A stretch of DNA of 64,000 nucleotides, from NCBI GenBank assembly GCA_027574665.1, contig CM050656.1, positions 13,467,501 through 13,531,500 on the forward strand, given 5' to 3'. The notes under the pieces were generated by a model. That model was not told the origin of the DNA, searched no databases, and worked only from the letters and a program-made list of their open reading frames with translations. Positions 37,601-52,600 of the stretch are shown piece by piece. Source of the DNA: Rhynochetos jubatus. Its lineage: Eukaryota; Chordata; Aves; Eurypygiformes; Rhynochetidae. How positions within the stretch are numbered: position 1 is the first letter of the stretch; every line of letters starts with the position of its first letter. Made by a program: the position numbers and the translations under genes.

Positions 37601-40600
37601 TGGTCACGTTCTGAAGACTGGATGCCCCTGAGCAGCTGGAGAGCTCATGGTTTGCTTATGGAGCACATCTGCCAGTTTGATTTAATCTGAAATGAACCCG
37701 ACTCACGCTCAAAACAGCTTTACCATGTGAACCAAAGTGCTCTTCCAAAGCGTGCTCTGGATCTGAACTGAAACACTATTGTAGGTGTACTCAAAGCTTC
37801 TCACAAAGAAGGATACTTAAAAATATTGGCTAAGCCAGCTCAAAAAAGTGGTAGGGAACTGTTGTCCTCTATACTGAGAACCCTGTAAACTGATTGGTAT
37901 GTCCAGCGGGAGCGAGTGGACGTGGTCACTTGTCCATTGCATTGATATATTAATCCCTAGGTCTATTTGGCAAATGAATCCTGTGTCATCGTTAGGGGGA
38001 GTGAGTGATCAGTTAGCACTGGTTAATTGAGCTCTCTCCCCAGGTTCTCTCGTGTGGCGTTTAGTCTCCTTTCTAAGCAACTCGTGCTTTCCAGGCTCAG
38101 AGAAGCATCCTGCTTATTAAGAAATAGCTGCAGTTTAAGTCTAAACCCACGTTTTGTTGTGTTTCTGAATTTAAGTTCTCTGAATTCTTTTCCTTGTCAT
38201 CTGGGATAGTTGTCTTTCAAAATTTTACTGCCAGACCTCATTATCTGATTCTTATCTGGACTGTTTAAATAGTTACAGCACAGGTGCCTGGTGATGGAGA
38301 ATCACATTTTTAGTCTATAAAGCCTTATTTGTATTAAAGAGAGTTATTGCTTCCATAACATAGTATGTAGTGGAACAGAACAGAGAATAGAAATGTCTTT
38401 TCTATAGATTATAGAGTGGGATCTCTAAGAACAGCATGTCCTCTAGGCTCTGCATCCAGCAGTTCTCAGAAATGTGGTCTTGGAATATATTGAAAAAAAA
38501 AACCCCAGGCCTTTTTCTAGATATTTTTGGTATGCCAGAAGAATTGCTTAGGCATTTGAATTTTCTTAACCTTTTGTTTCGGAATTACAAATCTCACCAT
38601 GCAAATCTCCCCACGCACCGTTGAACTATAAAGCTTGCATTAGACGGAGAAATAACACATGCCCGCCTTTCATATTAATTAATTAGCTAGCCTTTCTTTC
38701 CACAAAGGAGAAAAACTCTCCTTTTTAGTGACCGCGGAAGGCTCTTAATGTGTGGAAATCCATGTAGCTCTCTTACGGTAGTGTGATGGATGAAGGTTTG
38801 ATCTAGGTGAAACAGAGGTTGACTTTCACCTCTGGAACTGTGTGCAGGGGTATTTGAAGTGAAATCCTTGAACGCCAGCAGGTAGTGAACGGACCATGAA
38901 TTTTACAGAGCTTTTCTTTTTCCCCGTTTATATAGGGAACATTGTAAACATTCCACAAAGGCGATTTCAGGTTTATTTTCTGACTGAGTTTCTCGGAATC
39001 TGTCTATTATAGTGTCATCTGATAGAAACACAATACTATATGTAGCTTAGCAGCTATTGTCCAATTTTGTACAGCACTAAGAAAATTTCTCCCAAATTCA
39101 ACTTCCTGTTGAGAAAGCACACAAAAACACACGCTGGAAAGATTAACAGAGTAACTAATGTACTGAATGAGAGAAAATGAAAAAAAGTGTGCTATTAATT
39201 TCAAGAGACAAATATTGTACACATGCAAATGTTAAGTATTTTTCAGTTTGAATAAAATGCCAATGAAATCTTAGCTTAAGCAAGCTCTTTATGTCTACCT
39301 AGTGATATCTAACCGTACTGCCTAGCTCAGGTGGCCCTGGTTCTAGTTATTGTGGGGACTGAAATGAATAGAAGTTGAAGACCTGTCTTCTGCTTCGCTT
39401 GTTAGGTGAACTTGTCTTTAATAATGCATTAGTCTAAGATCTTTTTCATGCTTTCATAAAGGTTTTTACAGTTTCTTTGTTTTATGAAATCTCTCATCCT
39501 TACAATGAACCAGGTAGCTCCAAGGCAAAAGAGAACTCACAAAGGTGGGGTTTTGTTCTTTTTCTGTTTTTGCAGTAAAAGTCTTCTGGTGAAACGTAAA
39601 GCTGCAAAGTGAGTATGTGACTGGGTTTTAGAAAAATCAGATGGAACCAGCCAGGATGGCACACATCTGAATCACTAGGAAATTAAGTTTCTAAGGCATT
39701 GTAAGACGAGGAAACTAGATTGTGTTTAAAAATGTGCTTCCTGCCATATTTTGACAAACAGATTTTTACTGTTGGTACAGCCTGAATACAAAGATCTCAA
39801 AAAATGAATTACCTGGTGTCATAATTCAGTACCCCATAGTTCAGTATGTTTTTAAACTGCACTTAATTAAAAATATTAGTTAATATTGAAAGAGTGTTTT
39901 CCTTTTATAGTCACAGTTTAAAGGATAGGTCAAAGATAGTGCTGCTAGCAGTCAGATGGCTCACTGATTTGTTAAATCCAGTCCATAGCTAGATTTAAAA
40001 ATCCTAAGTCTTTTCAGAAATACTATTATTACATGAATTTATTTTGAATTGACAGCAATATAAGTAAAACGGAAATTTTGAACTTCAGTTGACAGAACTG
40101 GATTAAAAAAACCTGCTTTGGTAAAACTTTTGGGGCATACAAATTTTCACTTGAAACCAGTTAGCAAACATGATTTTAGATGCAACGAATGTTCCCTAGT
40201 CTAGACATCTTTTAAGAAATACATAAAATAATCACGCTTTTCTTGAATAATGTATAATCTCAGAATAAGTGAAAAGAATGAAGAACAGAAGTGATTTGAT
40301 TTTCTTTTCTTGTGAACAGTTTGTCAGTATGATTTACTAAAGAGTCAGGGATGGACACATAGTTCAATAAATTATAATGATTTGGAATGGGAAGTCATTT
40401 TGTCCTATCACTTTTCCCTTATTTTATTGCCTGAATGTTTCCCCTTAGATTGTAAATGGTTAATCCCAGCTTGCTGTAAAGGTATATTTTTGGATTGAGA
40501 AGAACAAAACGTATGAGAAATTTATGAACATTAAAGCAAATATTTTATTAGTTTTTTTCTGCTTGCAGATCTAAATTGAAAGTACAGAAGTGCCAAACTA

Positions 40601-43600
40601 TGTTTGGGTTTTTTCCTGCTTCTCTTTAATGGCAAAGCAAAGCTTTCCCCGACAGGAATGTAAAGTCTATCTACGTGGTTTCAGATAGGTTTTTTCAGCT
40701 GTTTTATGGTTTTATGGAGGCTGATGGTTTTTCAAGTAGTAGTTTTGTGTTTCTGGCATCTTTTGTACCTCTGCTGGAATTGGGATACTATTTCCAGTGT
40801 TATATGTTTTGTGATAAGTCGAAAATTTATGTTTTGCATCTTTGTTGTTTCTGGGGTGCAACATAGTCTGTTTCCAACTTGCCCTGAGTCTCGAGGGAAT
40901 TAAACTGCATTTCCTTTCTCAGAAGTTTTGGACCTGCAGGAATTAAGCACAGCATTGCCTCCAGTGTGTTTTATAAACTCTTTGCTCCGAAGCATAGTCA
41001 CAACCTATCGCCCCTTTTTTCCAGTAGTTAGGATTATTGCCAGTAAATAAAGCCCCATAAATGCATAGTAGTAAATGTTCTACGTATGTATAAACACGTG
41101 GATATATAAGGTACGTTATTTGTATGTTATGCTCATTAGATTGCAGTAAGTGGCTTTATAAGCGGGTTGCTTATGGAAATCTTTACACCAAGTGAGTAGA
41201 CATTCCAGTAACAAGTAATAATCCTGTTCATTCACCTGGCAAAATCTGCTCCATACAAACTGAGAGCAATCACTGAACGATTAGCTGCACTTCCTTGTGC
41301 TGTTGTTTTCATCTGCGTACAAAGTAAGACACGGGGAATCAGTTACTTCAAACCTACTATCATTCCAGATTACCAAGACCCTGTTCTAAACTGTATACTA
41401 CGTGGAGTTATCTTGTTTGTACATGGGTATCAGCTATGTTTTTGATGCAGGGGTGAAACACAATGTAAGGTTTGGTGAAATGTGTTAGTCATGGGGAAGG
41501 CTCAGCGTGGCATCAAAGGGAGCAGGGAGAGCTGGACAGAATTGCTTTGTAGCCACTCTAGCGGAGGAGATGATGCTTAGTTTATCAGAAGCTTGCGTCT
41601 CTACACAAGGGAAACATCCTTTATTCTAACAAAGAGGGCGGCTAAACTGTCTGTGAAAGAAAGTTCAAGCTGAAAAAACTAAGCCCATCTAGATCACCTG
41701 GAAGAACTGAAATGGAAAACCAGATGTAAAACCTAAGAGGCTGAAGAGAAGAGAAACAGCAAGTGAACTGAATGAGGGAAAGCTATTTTTTTCAGTTGTA
41801 ACCTTACTCTAAAAAGAGAAGATACTTTTTTTTCTTTTAATTTCTTTGTGTGTTTTGTGGACATCTGTAGTGTATTGACTAATTGGATGTTACAGGTAAA
41901 AGCTTATATTTGGATTTATCTTAACCTGGCTTAATTTAAGCATTATTTAAACTAATGGGATAATGAGAAAGCCTTTTATTTTCCCAAGGGTATAACTAAA
42001 CTGCGGGCAGGGTATGGGGACACCTTAACAATACGTGTTTCCCTGTGCGTTCTCTTCAAACGGGTCCCGATCTGAGTTGCAGAGGCCAGGTGGAGAGTTA
42101 CCATCGCAGCGTCAGGGGTACAGGGGAGTTCCTCGTGGCTGCTGGGGACACTGAAAGCTCTCTGACCTGTAACACTGTGGCACAGGTTTGAACCTCGTTA
42201 CACAGGGAGTGTCCTAATCATGTATGAAGCAGTATTGTAAAGCTTATCCTGTGGTCAAATCTGTATTAATTATATAAATGCCTAACAGCTATTTATAGGA
42301 ATAATACAGATAACATAAGAAAGAGCTATGTGATTACTAACAAGCAGCTCATTGTATTCATATTTACTGTCATTGCATTGCTGTGTTTTTTCAAAGTTCA
42401 TAGAAAAGTGTATTTTATTTTTAATAATCCTTAATTCTTTGCCTGTTGAAATAAAATTCAGTGTTCTCACACACAATTCCCCAAAATATAGCTACTTAGT
42501 CTTGGGAATTAGAAGCACAACGAAACAGCAGTTTTGGTTTTGCTTTGTAATGCTGTTCAGTGACATACACTTTTCTATATATAAACATTTGTTTTTATCA
42601 AAACAATTCCCTATTTTTACATACCAGATTCCAGTTTCTCTGTTCTTCACATCATAATGTGTCCTTTTAGTTCAGACATAGTCTGAATTTTTTTTAACAT
42701 GCATTCTTGTTCTGCGGTCTAGCTGGCCTTCACTTCAGCATTCCCTGCTATGTAACGTAGCTGCTTTCTGTGGTTTTGATAGCTGTTCTGCCTGTGCTAT
42801 GTTGAAGGGTCTCTTTATTCTTGAAGCTGTCCAGCAAGCTAAACCTAACAAATTGCTTCTCTATCAGATGCTGCAAGCATCAATACCAGAAGTAAGCATG
42901 GTTCAATAAAAGTCCTTGTACCAAATCACTATGGAAACATCTCAGCTGATAATTTAATATTTTTCTGTATTTTAAAATTAGAAAACCTCAGAAACTCATG
43001 CAAGCATATTTAGGAGCAGATTTTATTAGTTCCATTTCATGACTAGTCCATTGATTTCATTGGCTTATTTAACCAAGTACGATTCTTTCTGACATGAATA
43101 CGCTTCAGACTATCTGGCTCTGCCTTGGGATTCACAGAGTTCAAGAAGGAACCAGATCATTTGGCTCTTCCTCTACTACAAATCAAGAAAAATTCCTTTC
43201 CAGAAACAGCTTCAGAATGAAGCCGAAAAATTTCAAGCCGAAAAGAACATGTTTATTTTTAATTCGCAAGTTGACTTGTGTTCTTTTTTTTCCACTTCAT
43301 TTTACAAACTCTTTATGATCAGGTAGAAGTAGATGAGACCCATTTCTAAATGGCTGGTGACAAGTCATGTAACTGCAAGATTTGCTGTAATAATGGTTGG
43401 AAAATTGGTGCCAATAGGAAAGATTTCACATGTGGTTGGGTACTTCAGATGAACGGTTATTTAATGTTTTGTTTATAATTACCAATAGGTGGCCCAGGAA
43501 GTGGTAAAGGAACACAGAGTTTGAAAATAGCAGAACGTTATGGATTTAACTACATATCCGTTGGTGAATTGTTAAGGAAGAAGATCCACAGCACAAGCAG

Positions 43601-46600
43601 CAATAGGAAATGGAGTTTAATTGCCAAAATAATTACTACTGGAGAACTGGCCCCTCAGGTACAGTGCATCCCGTGTTAATGTTTACTTTTGAAGGATTTG
43701 TACGTGCTACGTTAATGTGCACCATCAAGAAAACCTCCTTTACGATGTTAAATACATACCTTCTTTTCTCTGTGACAGGAAACCACCATAACTGAGATAA
43801 AGCAGAGATTAATGCAGATCCCTGATGAAGAGGGTATAGTGATTGATGGATTTCCCAGAGACGTTGCCCAGGCAATCTCCTTTGAGGACCAAGTAAGAGA
43901 TTGTTTTTATTCTTAAAATAACTTGCATATTTCTACAACAGTTAAGCTTCTTGAAATCATCAGTAAGATTCCAAGAGAGACTCGATGTTACTTCGAACAG
44001 AGTATTGCTCTTTAAATCTTTACAAGTACATAATTACAGGTTGGCAGAAGGTTATTCTTTTCGTTTACGTTATATTACATTGTGTCTGAAGGCAGAGTAT
44101 TTTGTGAAAAGACAATGTGATAATATAACCAATAATCCAAGCCTCATGTCTCAGTAATGAAAATCCTCTCAAGATGAAGAAGAAAATAACATCAAATCTA
44201 ACAATTAATGTTTTTTGTATCTTAGCGATTTAGAAAGGGGGAAGACATTATAGTCCCATATCTATTTGTTCAATTAAGTCTACGTTAGGAGAAACATAAT
44301 TAAATCAACGCATATCTTTGCAACACTTTTAATCTCGAGTTTATTACAGTGTATTGAAAAAAATGGAATAAAATAAGGGTTTTAAGAGCCCATGTTTTGC
44401 AAGGTTTTGTAAACCAGAAATGATGCTCTTTTTTTTAGAAATCTAGATAATTTTGGTTATTCTAAACTACAATTTTAAGGTTTAGTCAGCTAAAACTGCA
44501 TTCCCAAGTTCTATTCACATGTTGTTTTCATGTGTGTATTTTAAACTAATCTAAAAATACTTAAATTCAGTGGAAAAACAAACAGCTTATGTCATTTTCT
44601 GATCAAGCACTGTTAACATAACAGCTGTGGTCACAAGTAAAGGTTGCAGTTTCAGTGCTGAATTTTTAGAGCGCCCTTCATGCAGAGCAGTTCAAAGTCC
44701 TTCACAGCTGCTGGTGTACTACCATTTCTGTACTTAGGATTCGAAGTGGCATTGCCAAGACAGAAGTAACAAAAGAAAGCAGCTAATGAGGCATTTCATT
44801 AGTGTGTTTTTATAAGGTATTATTCTAGGCAAAATTTAGAAGACTGAATTGAGGAAATTAAAGGAAACAGACAAAACAGTTATTACAGAAAATAGCCAAT
44901 GACTGCCAGCTATATCTCCTTATAATTAACAGAGAGTGACTATTCTATAAATGAAATTGCAGAAATTTAGGCTTAATGGTCATTTCCTTACTTCATTTTC
45001 TTGTCCAGTATATCGTGCGATAGTGTGGCTTATGTGCATTTCTTGGTGCTATAATTTTGTGCTGATGTGTTTGATTAAAGACTGGGGGATGTGAAACTGG
45101 AAGAACTGACAGGAGTTAAGTACTTTAAGTTATCTGGGGGTCAGATTCAACTCATACAAAGGAAAACCAGTTAAACACCGCTTGAGCACCCATCATAGGG
45201 TCCATCAGAAATTCCAATAAAAAGTAGAGTCCAGGAGGTAATAGAAAAAGCTCAAGCAATGCCGTGCTCTAGAAAGGGAGAAAGGTGAATACTATGTTTT
45301 ATATGTTTAAACCCTCCCTTTGCACCATTCTAATATGCTTTTATAGTATTTCCTCATTTAACTTGAAATATTCCCCCTCTGCCGGCCTGGTTAGCTCTTG
45401 ACTACAGAAACTACGTGGAAGAAAGACTGATAGAAAAACAGATGACAGAAGTCCTTACTTTGACTCCTTTTCAGCATGTGCTGTGTATTCAAGGATGCTG
45501 TAGGTAGGAGGATGGGTTTAGTGATTTTACACCTGACTATATTCTCAGAGAGTTCCTTCATTTTCAGTCTAATGGTGTTTGCTAAATCATACTCCTCAAG
45601 GCCTGATTCTGCCTGAAAGATAGACGATTACCTCAGGCTGAAAAAATCCCAGAGTACTTCATATAGGGGCACCTTTCAATCTTACCTGTTCTAAAATAAA
45701 TATGGGAAAGGAGAGAAGGAATCATAGAGGTTTTACACCAACTTTGGAAAGAAAATTTGGTCTCTTTAGGCTCCCCCTTTTTCACCTTTCTTCGCAGCTG
45801 ACCTCTTAGTATATCTAAGGCCATGGAGATAAATGTACAAAGGATGTACCTATTTCAACGTAGACCCATCTTCCTTCACGGAATCGGGCTGACAGTTTCC
45901 TGCCAGGTCAGGTGATTTACAATAAACGTGCTGACGTTTTTAAGGCACTCAGAGGTCCCTCAGTGGGAAGCGCAATTGGGTTGTGGAGAATTCGGTAATT
46001 AACTGCGGTGATAATTTGTGTAGGTCTTCAATTAAAGACGTTATGGGTGTTTTTCACAGCTTAGATATGTTATAGCTTTCTTGCTAGCAGTGTATTGAAG
46101 AACAGAAAAGAACTGTTCTCATGAGCCAAAAGTAACAAGATGAGGAATAATTAGTTGAAATTTCAGCAAAGAAAATTTTGATTAAATAGGAAGACGCTTT
46201 ATAATTAGACGATCTATTAATGCAAATAGTCAAATCACATTACTGTGTAATATATATGCCTTATTCTTACAAAGACTTTCCCTATAGAACACTGAGGTGT
46301 GTTGATAAAAAGGTTCTGAGTAAGAACTAATTCTTATTGCTATCATTAATTTTGTCATGGGTGAATACTTACTCTTACAGACACTCCCTTTAAGACCATT
46401 ACATGCTTATGTACCTGTAAACAGCAGCAAAGGTTACATGACACAATCCATTTTAAGGGTTACATGTAGGGAAACTGCCAAAACATGCAAGGAGATAGGA
46501 CATTATTTATTAAACTGTTTTCCCTCATTCACGATCCCTTCACAGCTGTTAATTGTTTTGATTACAAAGGTTCTAAAATGCAATTGTGTGCTTTCAAACA

Positions 46601-49600
46601 GTGACTTTGCATTATTATTTGTTCCATTAAGCAGCTAGAACACTTTTGGGTTTTATGATCTAAATTAAAATGATGATTGTAAGTTTGTAAAAGGGTAAAT
46701 GGAATATGCTGGCTTTCTCAGTTCTTTCAGCCGTATAGGCTGTAGAGTAGGTGCCAGTGGGAGGAATGAGCAGCAGGGCCAAGGGTGACTGTTCATTTAT
46801 CCTTCGTCACTGGAATGTGTTGGGATGGGTATTCAGTCCCGTGGAAGCTTGAAATAAACAAAGTGTTCATTTAAAAAGCAGCGTTTTCCACAGTATAGCC
46901 TTTCTTGTTTGCCCTTGTTTACACAGACAGAAACAAACTCCAAGAGTACATGTAATAATACCAAAAACAAATTGTGGGGGGAGAATGTGAAGGACAAATT
47001 ATTAAACTGAATGGAAATAGAGGTGAGTAACAGAAGATATTGAGAGGGTCAGTAGGGCTGGAACAGAGGCTGAACAAATGTGAGGAAAATAGGAGGCCTA
47101 TAAACAAAGCAGACTACAAAAACCTAACATAGGTCAAGAAAGCATGCCTGGTCTTTATTAATCCTAAGAGGTCTATAGCGTTTTGTTACCCAAATGTTGT
47201 TCCTCTTTGTGAGACATCAGTGGGATCAAGAAAGTATCTGGACCCAATGTCTCTTAAACTGCCAGAATGTCAAAACTTGGACTAGATGTGAGCAGGCCAT
47301 AGTGGTCAGTGAAAGGTGGACCAAGAGAGAGCCCGTACGGTTTTTGATCTGAGTCACCTCATCTCCCCTTTCTCCACTGGTGCATGTTGTGGACAGTAGA
47401 TGATGAACAACTGAAAGGCAAGGCATAAAGGGCATGAAGTCTGTCGTGCTCTCAAACACTAATACTATAGTTCCCTGAACGCTGTTTACTGAACCTTTTG
47501 TGTATGTTGTTACATGGCTTCCACCAGTAAGAACTGTGCTGAGTTATTGTAAAGATAAAATAAGTTATAATGGAAATGGTTCACCAAATTAGTAGAGAAG
47601 GTCAGCTAAGGTGCCTGGTTTCTCCTGCAAGCACCTGTAAAATCTAACTGTGCTGTGTTTGCAGACATCTTTAAGGTAACAAATGATTTATGCCAAAATA
47701 ATAGCTTCAGTTTTATGGCTCACATAGCTGTTACTGAAACCTGACAATATTTGAGGTTTCATAATCTCTTCATTTTGTGAGAAAATCAAGTGGATACATA
47801 CATGTCTGAATGCTAGTTACAATACCTGTCCTGCATAATGTTCTAGTACAGAAATACACTATGATAGTGAATTCTTGTCTAACTTCACTTGTAATTGCTC
47901 TTGATATTACCAGCACATTTTTATCCCTTTGGCTAATCCAGAGCTGAACTTTTCTCTGGGAAAAAAAATGTTCTTTTTAGTAAACAAATCAAAGCAAACC
48001 AACTTATGCTAACATTCCCAAACATAGGTATAGCTAAAAGATGACAATTTCTTCCTTATTATGTTGCCAGACTCTGGTGTGGACAGAAAGTTCTCAACGT
48101 GTTGCTAGGCAGAATTGTATTAAAACACATTGCATCTCCATGACTAAACTGCCTAAGATAAAGCAATGTATTATTTGCAGCACTCACAGTATTTCTTTTT
48201 CTGCTCAGATCTAGAAACCAGAAGTAACAAACACCGCTTCCAAGCAATAATGTCAGTCTGGAATAAATGGATTAAAAAGCACTTTACACATCTGAGAAAT
48301 CTTACATTTGAATTAAAGCTTTTTTCCCCCCTCTCTTTTATAGAGTTTTAATATCACTGCTTCTATCATCCATGTATTTTGAGCAGGAAAGAAGTCTTTA
48401 AGTTGGCATCAGTGATGTTTTCAGATTTTCAGCAGTGCTTGCCAGTCAGCAGCAACTGCCATTCAAATCACTTACACCAGCTTTGATGGTCAGCTACTCG
48501 TTGCAGCCTCTGAAAACTCACTGTCATGAGCACTGCAGTTTTCTCTGACTTTCAGTTTCCTCTGAACTTCCTATCCGAGTTGAAATAAGGTGTGTATCTT
48601 TCTCTTTGAAGACTGAATACATGACATATAACTCCTCTCATTGGGTATCTTGAATTTTTGCAAAATCCTGACTCCCATTTCTTAATTCCAGGAACCAGAG
48701 TCAATCTTGCCAACACTTTTGACAGGGGTACTTTAAATTAAACCCTGAAGTCATGTGACTATGAGAATCTCAGCCCTCACTTTAAAGCAATTTCAAGCAG
48801 TCATGGTTGTGGAGGAAAAAAATGCAAATGTGAATTTTAATGTCTTAAAAGCAAATAGAACTTCCAGTTTATATATTTGTTTTAAATATATGATAATTTC
48901 TGGATTTTGGTAATTTTGAAATCCTTCTGTGTAGTAGTACAGATTTAATACTGAGTTATTTTGCCTTTCAGTTTGATCTTTGGCATAAAGCTATCCTAAA
49001 CCACAAATTTCTAAGGTATGCATGATCTCTGCTGAGTGCGAGTAGTAGAAAGGTGTTTAGATTCCAAGCACACATTCGAAAATGCCAAGGAGAAAATGGT
49101 TTATTTACCATTAACCTGCCAGCTTGAGAGTCCGCAAGTCACCTACAGTATCAGCACGCTTCGGCATGCTAAAATCTTCCTCTCCAGCAGCACTGTAATG
49201 AAATGCCGCTGACTGGTGTACTGAACTCACATGACTTGTGAAGAAGAAACTGCAGTTTGACTTTCTGTGTAATCTCTCACGTGGCAGTTCCTACCTTCCC
49301 AGGGGAAACAATTTCTCACTTCAGTATTTTCCAGTTAATTTCAAATACTGCTTTGATTTGCGTGGTTTCCCCCCCCCCCCCCTTCAGTCATTCACGAGTA
49401 GCTTTCCTTCTGATTTCAGTAATTCCTTCACCAACATTAACCCTGTTAATAGAGTGAGTACAGATGAAGTTTGCTTAAAATACACTAATTGTTAGTGTTG
49501 TTAATAGTAAAATGAAATGTGAAACAGATATTAGAACTAACAAATATTCATTAATTAATATAATTTAATTCCATGACAACAGAGAAAGACTATTATTGTA

Positions 49601-52600
49601 GAAATTTTCTTAAAAATATTTTTGTTATATGGCCCAGGTGTATTTGAAGAAGTAAAATCCTAATTTAAATAATAAACAGAGGCAGTAAATTTTAACCGAT
49701 TTAAACTCTCTGCAAAGAGCTGCTCCTAGAAAACCTGTTCTTTCGCTGGCCAAGAGCACGGGCTCCAGAACAACTAGTAAAACGAATGCAACCTTTCTGT
49801 GAATCAAGGGGAAAGGATCTGTTCTTTGCAATAGGTTTTTGTACAGGTAAAGGTATTTTTCCTGCATCATGGTTTGTGTGTCTTCCCTGTTTTATTGTCT
49901 TCTCAGCTTCGATCTCCCTTCTTCCAAATCTCCACTTCTTTGTTCCAGGCTGGTAAGCCTCAGGTACAGTCCCCTAAGGATGTATGTACCCAGTCACCCA
50001 TATGAGGAGGGGGAGGGCTGGCACATCAGCAGTCTACACTGCTGTGGTTCCTCTCATTCATTCTCTTTGGCTCTGTGAATTTTACATTGCCTTCTTACAG
50101 CCAAACGTGAGCAGGAAGCCTGTGGAATGGTCTTACAATTATCTGTCTTCTTCCCTGGAGGCTACAGCTCCTGGGAAAAGCAAGCAGTGGTTCATTAGTC
50201 TGCTGGCTAAGAGATCCTAGACAGCAGGTTTCCTATTTTTCAGAACAAAGGCTCTTCTCTGCTAGCCAGAGTAGCCAAAGGGAAGCCCACCCATTGCTGG
50301 TCTTTAACCCTCAGGAGAAGACCTGATGTTCTGAATTAAGAGTGGATGGAGATGCCTGCTCAGCAGTTCTGAACCAGAGGTCTGCTTAGACTTTTATTTG
50401 TAGCATTAGCATGAGTGTTTGCAGCTAGGGATTCCTATCCACTAGCTGCCCTACACAGGTGAAAATCTGAATCAGTTCTCCCTAAAGACACCTGCCTCTC
50501 TCAGTCGATTATTAGGGAGCCTAATTATGTAGTCTGGGCAGTTTGCTGGAAGCCTGTTTCTTAGGCAGTGTGAATACGGTTCAAAATCAGTTACCAGGAA
50601 AACTTCTGTCAGCAGGTTTCATGCTTTGTCAACATATTTATGATTTTGCTTTTCTAAAACAAGAAAAAACTATGCCAGCAGTCTCATAGCCCAGCAGAGA
50701 TGGAACTATAAAAAGCAAATCAGTAATTACAGGGTAGAGCACCCATACAATGGACATAAACTAGCTTGACAGTAACCTTGACCAGTTAGAATAAAATGCA
50801 CTGTTAAGTTAATGACAGCTGTTCATGAGCTGTCAGTTAAGTTTTCTCAGGAGTATCTAGTAGACCATACCAGGAGTTAAGAAGTAGAGCATTTTCATTT
50901 TTTGCCTAATGAGGAATAATGAGAAAGAGTGTAATCATCTAATCTCTTAACAACCAACCGCACCGCTTTCACTGACAAGAGGAGATGTAGGAAATACCTC
51001 CAGAGAAAAGAGAGCATCTTTCCACTTATACTGCTTTACATTGATAACACCACTGACTTGCATGGAATTACTCTTAATTTACTCCTTGTTCCAACTTTGG
51101 AAGGAGATTCAGACCCAAAGAGAGTAGGATTTACTAGTAAATACTGTTCTAAAAGACGAGAGGATGTACCCACCAGTTTTATTCTGAGTTGATGCCATAC
51201 GCTTTCTGTCTCATTTAAAATTCAGAAGACTGAATAACCACAAACCTGTCTGTTCCCACAGACAAAGTATCTCCCTTCTGCAGAGTTCCTATTAGCAAGT
51301 AGTCAGATTCACTGCTCTGAGCCCCACAGTCCTTCCTCACATGCATTTCTGGACATTAATCAGACCCTCTGCCTTCAGCACAAGTATGAAGGGAAATCAG
51401 GAGGAAGAAATCCAGTTCTTCTGCCTATGCTGGTTCTGTACACCTTTTCTACAAGCTAAGTCTCAGAATAAAACTTATTCCCTAGTCATAAAGCTCAACA
51501 GCAGTTAGTTGTGGGTTAAAAAAAATAGGTTTGTTTTCAAATGAGTCATAAAAAAAACTTTTCCAGTGTTAGAAAAATGCAATTTGTACTCATATTTACG
51601 TAGGAGAACTCGATAGGTTTCCAGAGAAGTAATCCCAGATTCCCATATGTTCACACTAGCCTGTTACTTTCCAACTTCAGGTATTTATAAGCATGTCTTG
51701 CAGGTAGGTGCGGTTGAGGTAAGTGGAAGCAGAGTGGTTCATGAAAACAGGAGTGAAATATCAATAGCGTTTCAAGGGTGTACCCTGAAGATTGTAAATG
51801 CATGTAGGAGAAATACATTAAGTGCTGTTAGGTCTGTATGCCTATGGATACAGAAGAGATATTACCCTTTTGTGTATCTAAAACCAAGCAGAAGTTTGTG
51901 TTTATTAAATGGTTTTCAGCTACTTTCTGATGATAGAATGATTCTGCAGGTAAAAGATGAATTCATAGAGGCATCACATAATCAGAACCTGTGTTGTATT
52001 CCTACCTCAAATATGCTTGAATTACAGTTTTTTTCCACTTCAAAAAACCTTTTAGATAATACTTCATTAGAAACTAGGCTTCTTGAACTGAGAATTTTAA
52101 ACCATTGTTTTCACTGACATTTTATTTCTGTGAGTGAAATGTGTTTCAAATTACAAACGCCCAAGTGTCAGAAAAAAATGCTTTTAGTTCCTGGGATTCT
52201 GATACTGTCTTTTGTATGGTTGCTGTTACGGGTGAAAAAATTAAGAACAACACTACTCAGCTCCTGTAGAGAACTTTGCATTTTTAAAAAGCAATAGGAA
52301 ATAATTAAAACCTAATTAGTTAAGTTTCCACAGTAATTGCGGTGTTGTACCTCATTATTATCCTCCTTTTACTACTGGGGAAAAAAAAATTGGGCCCATG
52401 TCATGCTTTCCCATTTTCTTAAAAAGGACCTGACTTGTGAAGCCAGCGCAGTTTGTGGGACCTGAGCAGATGAGAATCTGCACACCCTGATGTCGGCAGG
52501 GTGGCTTTCAGATCCTTCCCTTGCTGTGGGGCTGCATTTCCTCAGCCACAGTTTCTTTAAAGAATGAGGTTGACAGTGGAAAGCTGCACTGTCATGTCTG

